Source of the DNA: Oscillospiraceae bacterium | GTDB taxonomy: Bacteria; Bacillota; Clostridia; Oscillospirales; Oscillospiraceae | Assembly: GCA_902778115.1 (NCBI GenBank) | Contig: CACYWG010000004.1 | Span: forward strand, 33,153-97,152 | Length of the DNA: 64,000 nt | Direction of reading: 5' to 3' | Part shown: in pieces, positions 1-8,009 of the stretch | Layout: each line of letters opens with the position of its first letter | Position numbering within the stretch: the first letter of the stretch is position 1 | Notes under the pieces: model-generated | Told to the model about the DNA's origin: nothing | The model's input: the letters and a program-made list of their open reading frames with translations, nothing else | The model's database searches: none | Program-made: the position numbers and the translations under genes

Positions 1-220
1 GGTGGTGGCCGGGATGTTCCGCATCTCCCGCACGGAGGCCGCGCGGCAGATCTCCCTCGGCATGGTCAGCATAAACTATTCGCTGTCCGATAAAACGGAC
101 ACTGCGGTGCGCGAGGGCGATATTCTCTCGCTGCGCGGCGCGGGTAAGGGCCGGGTCACCGGCTTCGGCGGCAATTCCCGCAAGGGACGCCTGTACGTAT
201 ATACGGAAATCTATCAATAA
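1..220 (+). CDS. S4-domain RNA-binding protein (YlmH-like), C-terminal part
   Basis: This is the 3' end of a gene that begins upstream of the window. The frame is open from the first bases and ends in TAA, giving about 72 residues. The segment carries an S4 RNA-binding fold: an RISRTEAAR helix, then a GMVSINY strand, then a REGDILSLRGAGK turn and a short basic C-terminus. This matches the C-terminal S4 domain of YlmH-type proteins, which act on ribosomes and in Firmicutes lie in the division gene cluster next to divIVA. The fold is clear; the YlmH assignment is inference because the N-terminal domain is missing. Peptidase T follows after 16 bp. Confidence 0.7.
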   Translation, partial: VVAGMFRISRTEAARQISLGMVSINYSLSDKTDTAVREGDILSLRGAGKGRVTGFGGNSRKGRLYVYTEIYQ

Positions 221-236
221 AAGGAGAAACAGGATT

Positions 237-1454
237 ATGACGGCACTGGAGCGATTCATCAAGTATGTAAAAGTACACACGGCAAGCGCCGAGGATACGG
301 CGCAGACGCCGACCACCGCGCGGCAGTTCGATCTGTCCCGCCTGCTGGAGCAGGAAATGAAGGAACTTGGGCTTCAGGACGTGTTCGTGGACGAGCACGC
401 CTATGTCTATGGCTGCCTGCCCGCGACGGAGGGCTGCGAAAGCAGGCCCGCCATTGGCTTTATCGCGCACCTGGACACGATCCCCGACTTCAGCGGCGAG
501 AACGTACAGCCGCAGATCATCGAAAACTATGACGGCGGAGACGTCGTGCTCGGCACGAGCGGCCGCGTCCTCACGGCAGAGACCTTCCCGCATCTGCCCT
601 CTCTGAAGGGGCAGACCCTCATCACCACCGACGGCACCACGGTGCTCGGCGCGGACGACAAGGCGGGCATCACCGCCGTCATGACCGCCTGCGAGACCCT
701 GATCCGGGAAAAGCGTCCCCACGGCCGCGTCTGTGTCTGCTTCACGCCCGACGAGGAGGTCGGACACGGCGCGGCGCTTCTCGACCTGGAGCGCTTCGGC
801 GCGGATTTCGCCTACACGGTGGACGGCGGTGAGCTGGACGAGATCAACTACGAGACCTTCAACGCCGCGGCGGCCAAATGGGAGTTCACCGGCTTCAATA
901 TCCACCCTGGCAGTGCCAAGAACAAGATGATCAACGCAAGCCTCGTCGCCATGGAGGTCAATGCCATGCTGCCTTCCGGCGATACCCCGGCGCACACCGA
1001 GGGCTATGAGGGCTTCTTCCACCTGATCGAGATGAGCGGCGGCGTGGACAAGGCAAAGCTGCAGTACATCATCCGCGACCACGACGCGGCGCGCTTCGCC
1101 GCACGCAAGGACGCGATGCGCCATATCGAGGCCCTTATCAACGAAAAATACGGCGCCGGCACGGCGAAGCTCACACTCACCGACCAGTACCGCAACATGG
1201 CTGAGATCGTGCTGCAACACCCGGAGATCACGCGCCTGGCAGAGCAGGCGATCCGCCGCCTCGGCCTGGAGCCGAAGGCCTCTCCCATCCGCGGCGGTAC
1301 CGACGGCGCGCAGCTTTCGTTCCGCGGCCTGCCCTGCCCGAACCTCGGCACCGGCGGCTACGCCTTCCACGGCCCCTTTGAGCACGCCACCGCCGAGGGC
1401 ATCGAGGGCGCGGCGCAGATCGTACTGAACATCATCGACGAGAACCTCAGGTAA
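237..1454 (+). CDS. pepT: Peptidase T (tripeptide aminopeptidase)
   Basis: Cytosolic zinc metallopeptidase of family M20B that removes the N-terminal residue from tripeptides, supplying amino acids from imported peptides. At 405 aa it has the usual PepT length. Expected metal and catalytic residues are visible: HLDT (His78, Asp80), GADDKAG with the bridging Asp at about 140, and PDEEVGHG with the Glu pair at about 173-174; a late RGGTDGAQLS segment is also typical. The ATG is preceded by an AAAGGAG ribosome-binding site. It follows the S4 gene by 16 bp and precedes the MFS gene by 26 bp, so the three may be co-transcribed. Nothing in the protein looks degraded. Confidence 0.95.
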   Translation: MTALERFIKYVKVHTASAEDTAQTPTTARQFDLSRLLEQEMKELGLQDVFVDEHAYVYGCLPATEGCESRPAIGFIAHLDTIPDFSGENVQPQIIENYDGGDVVLGTSGRVLTAETFPHLPSLKGQTLITTDGTTVLGADDKAGITAVMTACETLIREKRPHGRVCVCFTPDEEVGHGAALLDLERFGADFAYTVDGGELDEINYETFNAAAAKWEFTGFNIHPGSAKNKMINASLVAMEVNAMLPSGDTPAHTEGYEGFFHLIEMSGGVDKAKLQYIIRDHDAARFAARKDAMRHIEALINEKYGAGTAKLTLTDQYRNMAEIVLQHPEITRLAEQAIRRLGLEPKASPIRGGTDGAQLSFRGLPCPNLGTGGYAFHGPFEHATAEGIEGAAQIVLNIIDENLR

Positions 1455-1480
1455 ATAACAGCGCGAAAGGGGAGCTTCCC

Positions 1481-2758
1481 ATGAGCGGAAAACTCGGCGC
1501 AAAAAACTGGATCGCCCTGATCCTGGTCGGCCTGTTCGGCCAGTTTGCCTGGACGATCGAGAACATGTATTTCAACGTCTATCTCTATAACACCATCTCC
1601 CAGGATCCGCGCTACATCGCCGCGATGGTGGGCTGGTCCGCCGCGGCAGCCACGCTGACGACCCTGCTGATGGGCGCCCTGTCCGACCGCGTCGGCAAAC
1701 GGCGGGTCTTCATCTCCTGCGGCTATCTTCTCTGGGGCCTGTCAACGGCGGCCTTCGGCTATGTGACGAAGGAGAACGCCGCGCGCCTGTTCCCCGGCGT
1801 GAACGCCGTTGCGGCCGCCGCGGTCAGCATCGTTGTCCTCGACTGCGTGATGACCTTCTTCGGCAGCACGGCCAACGATGCGGCCTTCAACGCCTGGGTC
1901 ACGGACGTGACGAACGGGCAGAACCGCGGAAAAGCCGAGAGCGTGCTGCAGATCCTGCCGCTCATCTCCATGCTGGTCATCTTCGCCGCCTTTGACGGCC
2001 TGACGCAGCAGGGGAGATGGCGCGAATTTTTCAATATCTTCGGCATCGCGGTCACGGCGGTCGGCCTGCTGAGTTTTCTGCTGCTGCGCGACGCGCCTGC
2101 GCTCAAAGCGCGAAAAGGCGGCGCCAGGGAGCTGCTCTACGGCCTGCGACCCTCGGTCGTGAGGGTGAATCCTGAGCTCTACCTGTCGCTGGCTGCCTTT
2201 GCGCTTTTCTCGATCGCCCTGCAGGTCTATTTCCCTTATATCATCATCTACATCCAGAACTACCTGAAGATCGACAATTACGCGCTGGTCCTCGGCGTGG
2301 TGCTGATCCTCGCCTCTGTCGCGAGCGTCGTCGCCGGGCGCTTCATCGATCGGGTCGGCAAGCTGCGCTTTGCCGTTCCGGCGGCGCTGGTCATGTTCAT
2401 TGGGCTGATCGGGATGTACTTCGTCCGCGGCAGCGTGCCCGTCATGGCCGCGGGCACGGTGATGATGAGCGGGCATATGATGCTCTCCGCCGCGCTCTCG
2501 GCCAATATCCGTGACTGGACGCCGGAGGGCAAGGTCGGCCATTTCCAGGGCATCCGCATGATCTTCGCGGTGCTGCTGCCGATGATCATCGGGCCGAATA
2601 TCGGCGCTGCGGTCATCCGCGGCAGCGACAGCACCTATGTCGATCTCGGGCAGGTGAAATCCGTGCCCACGCCCGGCATCTATCTCGCCGCGGCAGCCGT
2701 TCTGCTCCTTTGCCTGGTGCCGGTTTTTCTGCTGCGCAAGCGGGAGAAAAAGGCATGA
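1481..2758 (+). CDS. MFS transporter, probable sugar permease
   Basis: A 425-aa integral membrane protein with about 12 hydrophobic segments and an MFS-type loop after the second helix (GALSDRVGKRR), with a related GRFIDRVGK in the second half. The N-terminus (FGQFAWTIENMYFNVYLYN) resembles the sugar-carrying branch of the superfamily found in Clostridia. Its stop codon overlaps the start of the next gene by 4 bp (ATGA), so translation is coupled to an N-acetylhexosamine 1-kinase-like enzyme. Inference: it imports an amino sugar or N-acetylhexosamine-containing disaccharide for that kinase. The superfamily call is firm; the substrate is a guess from context. Confidence 0.8.
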   Translation: MSGKLGAKNWIALILVGLFGQFAWTIENMYFNVYLYNTISQDPRYIAAMVGWSAAAATLTTLLMGALSDRVGKRRVFISCGYLLWGLSTAAFGYVTKENAARLFPGVNAVAAAAVSIVVLDCVMTFFGSTANDAAFNAWVTDVTNGQNRGKAESVLQILPLISMLVIFAAFDGLTQQGRWREFFNIFGIAVTAVGLLSFLLLRDAPALKARKGGARELLYGLRPSVVRVNPELYLSLAAFALFSIALQVYFPYIIIYIQNYLKIDNYALVLGVVLILASVASVVAGRFIDRVGKLRFAVPAALVMFIGLIGMYFVRGSVPVMAAGTVMMSGHMMLSAALSANIRDWTPEGKVGHFQGIRMIFAVLLPMIIGPNIGAAVIRGSDSTYVDLGQVKSVPTPGIYLAAAAVLLLCLVPVFLLRKREKKA

Positions 2759-3798
2759 CGGAGGAGATCCTGCGCCGCTTTCCGCTGGACGGAAAGCCCG
2801 TCTCCGTCGAGCCGATCACGGCGGGTCATATCAACAAGAGTTTTCTCGTGGAGTGCGATTCCGGCCGCCGCTTTGTGCTGCAGCGCGTCAACCGCTTCGT
2901 CTTTCATGACGTCGGCGCGATCATGGAAAACCTGCGTCTGCTGCGGGATTATCTGCGCGGCAGCGCGGAAGCGCCGCCGATGATCTGCTTTATCGACGCG
3001 CTCGGCGGCGAGAGCTTTATCGAGGACGGCGAGGGCGGCGCCTGGCGGCTCTGCCCGTATGTGGAAAACAGCCTCAGCCTGCTTCGGCCGGAGAGTGAGG
3101 CGGATTTCTGCGAGAGCGCGACGGCCTTTGGGCGCTTTCAGTACGCGCTGCGCGATTTCCCCGTCGGGCGCCTGAGCGATACGATCCCGCGCTTTCACGA
3201 TACGCCGGAGCGCTTCCGTCAGCTGCGCGCGGCGATGGACGTCGATCCCCGCGGCAGAATGAATGAGGTCAAACGGGAACTGGACTTTGCCCTTGCGCGG
3301 GAGGAGCGGGCCTGCGTGCTGCAGCGCTGCCGCGAGAGCGGGGAAGTGCCGCTGCGCGTGACGCACAACGACACGAAAATGTCCAACGTCCTGCTGGACG
3401 CGAAGACCCGCCGCGCCCTCTGCGTCATCGACCTCGACACCGTGATGCCCGGCCTCTCGGCCTATGACTTCGGCGACGCGATCCGTGCCGGAGCGGCCAC
3501 GGGCGCGGAGGACGGCGCGGGCATCCGCCTGAATCTGGCGTATTATACGGCCTTTGTCCGCGGTTTTCTCACGGCCTGCCCGCATCTGACGGCGCGGGAA
3601 CGGGAACTGCTCCCCCTCGGCGCCTGGACGATGACGCTTGAATGCGGCGTGCGCTTCCTGACGGATTATCTCTGCGGCGACCCGTATTTTGCCATCGACT
3701 ATCCTCGTCACAACCTTGAGCGCGCCCGCGCACAGTTTTCCCTGGCGGCCGATATGGAGCGCCGCTTCAAAGAGATGCAGGAGATCGTCAGCAGATAA
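2755..3798 (+). CDS. N-acetylhexosamine 1-kinase-like phosphotransferase
   Basis: A 347-aa kinase of the aminoglycoside phosphotransferase fold that resembles bifidobacterial NahK, which phosphorylates GlcNAc/GalNAc at C1 during mucin- or milk-glycan sugar use. Shared blocks include GHINKSFLV and FVLQRVN in the N-lobe, PRFHDTPERF, the catalytic loop LRVTHNDTKMSNVLLD, the metal-binding VIDLDTVMPG, and the C-terminal ECGVRFLTDYL. The start at 2755 is chosen because it overlaps the transporter stop as ATGA and the preceding GGGAG lies at suitable spacing; an in-frame earlier ATG would read inside the transporter. A hairpin terminator follows. The exact sugar is not certain: related family members include proteins mislabelled mucin desulfatase. 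Confidence 0.82.
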   Translation: MTEEILRRFPLDGKPVSVEPITAGHINKSFLVECDSGRRFVLQRVNRFVFHDVGAIMENLRLLRDYLRGSAEAPPMICFIDALGGESFIEDGEGGAWRLCPYVENSLSLLRPESEADFCESATAFGRFQYALRDFPVGRLSDTIPRFHDTPERFRQLRAAMDVDPRGRMNEVKRELDFALAREERACVLQRCRESGEVPLRVTHNDTKMSNVLLDAKTRRALCVIDLDTVMPGLSAYDFGDAIRAGAATGAEDGAGIRLNLAYYTAFVRGFLTACPHLTARERELLPLGAWTMTLECGVRFLTDYLCGDPYFAIDYPRHNLERARAQFSLAADMERRFKEMQEIVSR

Positions 3799-3820
3799 CA
3801 TAATATGGTTTACATAAAAC

Positions 3821-3856
3821 AAAACCTCTCCCCATTGTTGGGGAGAGGTTTTCGCT
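3821..3856. terminator. Bidirectional rho-independent terminator
   Basis: A 13-bp perfect stem (AAAACCTCTCCCC / GGGGAGAGGTTTT) with a 6-nt loop, A-rich on the left and T-rich on the right. It lies between convergent genes: the kinase on the plus strand and the alpha-hydroxy-acid oxidizing protein on the minus strand, so it probably ends both transcripts. Confidence 0.9.
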
Positions 3857-3875
3857 TGTTATGCTGCCTGATGTC

Positions 3876-4895
3876 TCAGCCGAGGAACACCTTGTCGCGC
3901 GTGATATCCTTCAGGCTTGCCGCGCCGCACATCTGCATCGTGGACTTGAACTCGCCGACGATCTTGTCCATGTAGACCTTGAAGCCTTCTTCGGCGCTGC
4001 CATAGATCATGTTGAGGATCGGGCGGCCGATCAGCACTGCGTCGGCGCCGAGTGCGATCGCGCGGAATACGTCCACGCCGGAGCGGATGCCGCCGTCGAC
4101 GAAGATCGTAAGCTGTCCCTTGACGGCGTCGGCGATCGCCGGGAGCACCTCGGCGGTGGCAGGCGTACCGCCCTGCACACGGCCGCCGTGGTTTGAAACG
4201 ACGATGCCGGCTGCGCCCGCCTCCACGGCCTTCTTCGCGCCGGCCACGGTCATGATGCCCTTGATGATAAAGGGACGATCGGCGTATTCGATGATCTCGC
4301 GCATTTCCTCCACGGATTTGCTGCCCGCGTTCGGGTTCATTGCCTTGAGGAAGGGGAGACCCGCGCCGTCCACATCCATCGCGGCGGCGAAGATCCTGTT
4401 TTCCTTGATGATATCGAGCTTTTCAAATACGAATTCCTTGTTCCAGGGCTTGATGGTGGGGATGCCGATACCTTCAACGGCGGCCATGTCCTTGACAGCG
4501 CTCTTCAGAATCTCGGGGTTGACGCCGTCGCCGGTCAGCGCGGCCACGCCATAGTCATAGGCGGCCTTGATGAGGATCGTGTTGTAGTCCTGATCCTTGT
4601 ACTTGGGGCCGTAGTGCAGGTCGATCGCCCCGAGGGGCGCGGCAAAGATCGGCGCGGTAAAGCGGCGGCCACCGAAATCAAAGCCGATGTCCGGATCGGC
4701 ATTCGGATTGAGCGTGTCCATGTTCACGCAGATCTCCTGCCATTTGTCAAAGTTCCGGGCGGCGACGTTGCCGGGATACTTGCAGCCCGGGCCGGGCATG
4801 GCGTTGCCGCAGGCGCGCCCGTTACAGACGGGGCAGTTTTTGCAGTAAGGGCCGACCTCGGTGCGGGCGGCGTCATGGATTTCCTGATACGTCAT
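3876..4895 (-). CDS. FMN-dependent alpha-hydroxy-acid oxidizing protein with Cys-rich N-terminus
   Basis: A 339-aa TIM-barrel flavoprotein of the lactate oxidase/glycolate oxidase/type 2 IPP isomerase group. Typical FMN-site features are an Ile-Lys-Gly strand (IIKGIMTVAGA), the SNHGGR segment with the conserved His, FVDGGIRSG, and ALGADAVLIGRP. The first 40 residues hold a cluster CxxCxxCxxxxC (CKNCPVCNGRAC) followed by another Cys, suggesting a metal or Fe-S site; classical lactate oxidases lack this. It is the second gene of a two-gene operon: the upstream radical SAM gene overlaps its start by 4 bp, and a strong TAAGGAGGAA site precedes the ATG. The substrate cannot be read from the sequence. 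Confidence 0.85.
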   Translation of the reverse strand: MTYQEIHDAARTEVGPYCKNCPVCNGRACGNAMPGPGCKYPGNVAARNFDKWQEICVNMDTLNPNADPDIGFDFGGRRFTAPIFAAPLGAIDLHYGPKYKDQDYNTILIKAAYDYGVAALTGDGVNPEILKSAVKDMAAVEGIGIPTIKPWNKEFVFEKLDIIKENRIFAAAMDVDGAGLPFLKAMNPNAGSKSVEEMREIIEYADRPFIIKGIMTVAGAKKAVEAGAAGIVVSNHGGRVQGGTPATAEVLPAIADAVKGQLTIFVDGGIRSGVDVFRAIALGADAVLIGRPILNMIYGSAEEGFKVYMDKIVGEFKSTMQMCGAASLKDITRDKVFLG

Positions 4896-5797
4896 GATAA
4901 TTCCTCCTTATGTATTCCTGTCCCGTCAAAGGCGGGAATCATGTCCTTGGTGGCGGCCTCCGGCTCCTGCCAGTAGCCGGTCTCGATGCCCCGGCGGCAC
5001 ATATAGTCGCACAGGCGCTCGTTGAGCTCCGGATCGACGCGCTTTTGCAGCTCTGGAAAGCGCTCGAGCCCCGGCATCGGGGTATACTGGCTCATCAGCG
5101 AAAACAGGACGCTTCCGGCCGGGAATTCCTCCGCGACGAAGTCGATCACGTCCATGCTGTTGAGATCCTCGCCCGGCATAATCAGGTGCCGGATCAGAAG
5201 GCCGGAGCGCAGGATCCTGTCCTCGTCCATCTGAAACGGGCCGACCTGCCGAAACATCTCACGGATCGCCTCGGCCGCGCGCTGCGGATAATCCTCCGCG
5301 GCGGAATAGCGGCGGGCCAGCGCGCTTTTCCAGTATTTCATGTCCGGCATGTAGATCTGCACAAGCCCCTCAAGCAGATGAAGCGTCTCCGGCTTTTCAT
5401 AGCCGCTGCTGTTCCATACGACCGGGATGCCGAGCTCCAGCCCGTCCAGCGCTTCGGCGATGGCGCGGGTATAGTGCGTGGGTGTGACGAGATTGATGTT
5501 GTGTACGCCCTGGTCGCGCAGCCGAAGGAAGGTGTCTCGCAGCTGCGGCACTGTCAGCGCCGTGCCGTTTCGGCCGCGGCTGATTTCACGGTTCTGGCAG
5601 AACACGCAGCGCAGATTGCAGCCGGTGAAAAACACCGCGCCGGAGCCGCGCGTGCCGCTGATGCAGGGCTCTTCGCCAAAGTGAGGCGCGGCCCTCGCGA
5701 CCAGCGGCAGTGAGGGGCTTGCGCACACGCCGCCCGGTGTTTGATCGCCGCGCAGGGCGCCGCAGTTTCTGGGACAATCGCTGCAGATATATTCCAT
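4892..5797 (-). CDS. Radical SAM protein, PflX-like (COG1313 type)
   Basis: A 301-aa radical SAM enzyme. The [4Fe-4S]/SAM motif is GCNLRCVFCQN (CxxxCxxC) at about residues 59-66. The N-terminus has extra cysteines (CSDCPRNCGALR, then GGVC) as in the PflX group, whose target is unknown but which resembles pyruvate-formate-lyase activating enzymes. Later blocks NINLVTPTHY, WNSSGYE and YMPDMKYW match that family. It heads an operon with the FMN protein (ATGA overlap) and is driven by a near-consensus minus-strand promoter. Inference: it may modify or act with the downstream oxidizing protein. Family membership is firm; the reaction is not known. Confidence 0.83.
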   Translation of the reverse strand: MEYICSDCPRNCGALRGDQTPGGVCASPSLPLVARAAPHFGEEPCISGTRGSGAVFFTGCNLRCVFCQNREISRGRNGTALTVPQLRDTFLRLRDQGVHNINLVTPTHYTRAIAEALDGLELGIPVVWNSSGYEKPETLHLLEGLVQIYMPDMKYWKSALARRYSAAEDYPQRAAEAIREMFRQVGPFQMDEDRILRSGLLIRHLIMPGEDLNSMDVIDFVAEEFPAGSVLFSLMSQYTPMPGLERFPELQKRVDPELNERLCDYMCRRGIETGYWQEPEAATKDMIPAFDGTGIHKEELS

Positions 5798-5854
5798 GCT
5801 CTCTCCTGATGCGGAATCGGCAAAATGCCGAGAAAAAGTACCGTTCTGCTACGG

Positions 5855-5883
5855 ATTATAGCGCGTATTTGTACAAATTGCAA
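5855..5883 (-). promoter_or_regulatory. Sigma-A promoter for radical SAM/FMN operon
   Basis: Read on the minus strand: TTGCAA (5878-5883), 17-bp spacer, TATAAT (5855-5860). The distance to the radical SAM start is about 58 bp; a small GC hairpin (TCGGCATTTTGCCGA) lies in the leader just before the AGGAGAG ribosome-binding site. Confidence 0.8.
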
Positions 5884-5929
5884 GAATCGTAAATTTTTAA
5901 AAATTGATGCATGATTTTTCGGAAAAATG

Positions 5930-5938
5930 TGCTAAAAT
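5930..5938 (+). promoter_or_regulatory. Extended -10 promoter for trmL
   Basis: TGCTAAAAT (TG-N-TAAAAT) lies 65 bp before the proposed trmL start, back to back with the minus-strand promoter. No good -35 sits at 17 bp; the nearest TTGATG is 23 bp away, so this would rely on the extended -10 element. Confidence 0.5.
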
Positions 5939-6002
5939 GTTTTGCGGTTGATAGGAAACTCATGCTTTTGGGGACTTTTTCGTGAAGGGAAGGAGAAGCG
6001 CG

Positions 6003-6500
6003 GTGCTGAACATCGTTCTGGTCGAGCCGGAGATCCCGCACAACACCGGCGCCATCGCCCGCACCTGCGCCGCCACCGGCGCGCGGCTGCATCTCGTACG
6101 CCCCCTGGGTTTCGATATTTCCGACAAGGCGGTCAAGCGCTGCGGCCTGGACTACTGGCATCTCGTCGATATTTCTGTATACGATAACCTCGATGAGTAT
6201 TTCCGCCGTAACGGCGACGAAAACCTCTTCCTCGCCACGACCAAGGCACCGCATTCCTACGACGAGGCGGACTTCCGCGGCGACGTGACGCTGATGTTCG
6301 GCAAAGAGACCGCGGGACTGCCGGAATGGCTGCGCGAGAAATACCGCGACCGCTGCATCCGTATCCCGATGATCGCCGAGGCGAGAAGCCTCAACCTCTC
6401 CAATTCCGTGGCTGTTCTGGCCTATGAGGCGCTGCGACAGCAGGGCTTTCCGGGCCTGAAAGACACCGGCAGCATGGCCGGTGAATCAACTGGCAAATAA
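6003..6500 (+). CDS. trmL: tRNA (cytidine(34)-2'-O)-methyltransferase
   Basis: A small SPOUT-class methyltransferase that methylates the wobble ribose of certain leucine tRNAs. Signature blocks are present: LVEPEIPHNTGAIARTCAAT near the N-terminus, LDYWHLVDI, LMFGKETAGLP, and the knot segment RIPMIAEARSLNLSNSVAV. The GTG at 6003 is preferred (165 aa) because AAGGAG lies 8 bp upstream and the methyltransferase fold begins at once; an earlier in-frame GTG at 5982 would add seven basic residues. pgk begins 25 bp after the stop, so the glycolytic genes are probably co-transcribed with it. Confidence 0.92.
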   Translation: MLNIVLVEPEIPHNTGAIARTCAATGARLHLVRPLGFDISDKAVKRCGLDYWHLVDISVYDNLDEYFRRNGDENLFLATTKAPHSYDEADFRGDVTLMFGKETAGLPEWLREKYRDRCIRIPMIAEARSLNLSNSVAVLAYEALRQQGFPGLKDTGSMAGESTGK

Positions 6501-6525
6501 AATTTTTTAAAATAGGAGGATCAGC

Positions 6526-7791
6526 ATGAACTACAACAAGAAGACCGTTTATGATGTTGACGTTGCGGGCAAGAAAGTCCTGCTCCGCTGCGACTTCAAC
6601 GTCCCCCAGAACAAAGAAACCGGTGCGATCACCAGCGACAAGCGCATCGTCGCGGCGCTCCCCACCATTCAATATCTGCTCGATCAGGGCGCGGCTGTTA
6701 TTGCCTGCTCCCATCTGGGCAAGCCTGTCGCCACCTTTGACGGCTTTGTGAAAAAGCAGGTCGAAAAGGGCAAGAAGCCCGAGGAAGTCACCCGAGAGAG
6801 CTGGGAGAAGTCCCTGCGTAAGCTGACCCTGGCCCCCGTTGCCCAGCGTTTGAGCGAGCTGCTCGGCCGTGAGGTCATTTTTGCCGCCGATACCGTCGGC
6901 GAGGATGCGATGGCCAAGGCCGCCGCGCTGCAGCCCGGCCAGATCATGCTGCTCGAGAACCTTCGCTTCGAGAAGGGCGAGACCAAGAACGATCCCGCGC
7001 TGGCCAAGAAGCTGGCCTCCATGGCTGAGCTCTACGTCTCCGATGCCTTCGGTACCGTGCACCGCGCCCACGCCTCCACTGCCGGCGTCGCGGCTTTCCT
7101 GCCCGCCGTCAGCGGTCTGCTGGTCGCAAAAGAGCTGTCCGTGATGGGCAAGGCTCTCGACGATCCCAAGCGTCCCTTTGTGGCCGTCCTCGGCGGCGCC
7201 AAGGTCTCCGATAAGATCAACGTCATCAACAACCTCCTCGAGAAGGCCGACACCATCATCATCGGCGGCGGCATGGCCTACACCTTCAAGAAGGCCCAGG
7301 GCTTCGAGATCGGCAAGTCCCTGCTGGAGGCCGACCGTCTGGATTATGCCCGCGAAATGATCGCGAAGGCCGAGGCGCGCGGCGTGAAGTTTCTGCTGCC
7401 CGTGGACAACCTCGCGGCTGCCGAGTTCTCCGCTGACGCCGAGCCCGTTCTCGTCGAGGGCAACATCCCCGAGAACCTGATGGGCATGGATATCGGCCCC
7501 AAGACCGTGGAGATCTTCTCTGAGGCTGTTAAGGGCGCCGGCACCATCGTGTGGAACGGACCCATGGGCGTGTTCGAGTTCGACAAGTTCGCCGGCGGCA
7601 CCAAGGCCATGGCGAAGGCTCTGGCCGAGAGCGGCGCGATCACCATCGTCGGCGGCGGCGACTCTGCGGCTGCGGTCGAAAAGCTTGGCTTTGCCGACAA
7701 GATCACCCACATTTCCACCGGCGGCGGCGCTTCTCTGGAGTTCCTGGAAGGCAAGGAGCTGCCGGGCGTGGCCTGCCTGCTTGACAAATGA
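6526..7791 (+). CDS. pgk: Phosphoglycerate kinase
   Basis: Glycolytic enzyme transferring phosphate from 1,3-bisphosphoglycerate to ADP. The N-terminal RCDFNVPQ substrate loop, the ENLRFEKGE and HRAHAST segments, [14 protein letters not shown], the WNGPMGVFE block and the nucleotide-site [13 protein letters not shown] are all intact. It is 421 aa against about 395 for many bacterial enzymes: the extra length is a Lys/Glu-rich insertion of about 23 residues (around 68-95) directly after the HLGKP motif, which itself has Lys where most family members have Arg. An AGGAGG site precedes the ATG. tpiA and gpmI follow in the same direction. Confidence 0.97.
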   Translation: MNYNKKTVYDVDVAGKKVLLRCDFNVPQNKETGAITSDKRIVAALPTIQYLLDQGAAVIACSHLGKPVATFDGFVKKQVEKGKKPEEVTRESWEKSLRKLTLAPVAQRLSELLGREVIFAADTVGEDAMAKAAALQPGQIMLLENLRFEKGETKNDPALAKKLASMAELYVSDAFGTVHRAHASTAGVAAFLPAVSGLLVAKELSVMGKALDDPKRPFVAVLGGAKVSDKINVINNLLEKADTIIIGGGMAYTFKKAQGFEIGKSLLEADRLDYAREMIAKAEARGVKFLLPVDNLAAAEFSADAEPVLVEGNIPENLMGMDIGPKTVEIFSEAVKGAGTIVWNGPMGVFEFDKFAGGTKAMAKALAESGAITIVGGGDSAAAVEKLGFADKITHISTGGGASLEFLEGKELPGVACLLDK

Positions 7792-7940
7792 TTCAATTGC
7801 GAAACGCTTGTTTCGCAATTGAGTGACTCGCGCTCATCGCACTCGGCTTGCGAAGGACAAGCCTCGTTTGGTCGGCGCGAGGGCTCGCACGGCTCGCCTC
7901 GGAGTGTTTTTGCCGCGGCAAAGCTGCGGCAAAAACGGAA
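7792..7940 (+). other. Multi-hairpin spacer between pgk and tpiA
   Basis: This spacer is dense in inverted repeats. The first is a perfect stem CAATTGCGAAAC / GTTTCGCAATTG (7794-7821) with a GCTT loop, starting 3 bp after the pgk stop. GAGTG/CACTC and GGCTTG/CAAGCC stems follow, then GC-rich repeats (GGCTCGC twice at about 7882-7896). The last is TTTTTGCCGC / GCGGCAAAAA (7907-7935). None shows the plain stem-plus-T-tract form of a simple terminator except perhaps the last. It may be a repeated extragenic palindromic element, an mRNA processing or stability element, or a pair of terminators. No coding frame fits. Confidence 0.55.
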
Positions 7941-8009
7941 TGATTATGCTCGCAGGCGGCCGTTAGTCAATATGTTTATTACAGTTTTCTTATATTGAGG
8001 AGTATATAA

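Noticed and set aside
156..1502. Long minus-strand frame opposite pepT
   Set aside because: Antisense to a complete, conserved peptidase T gene; translation has no recognisable domain.
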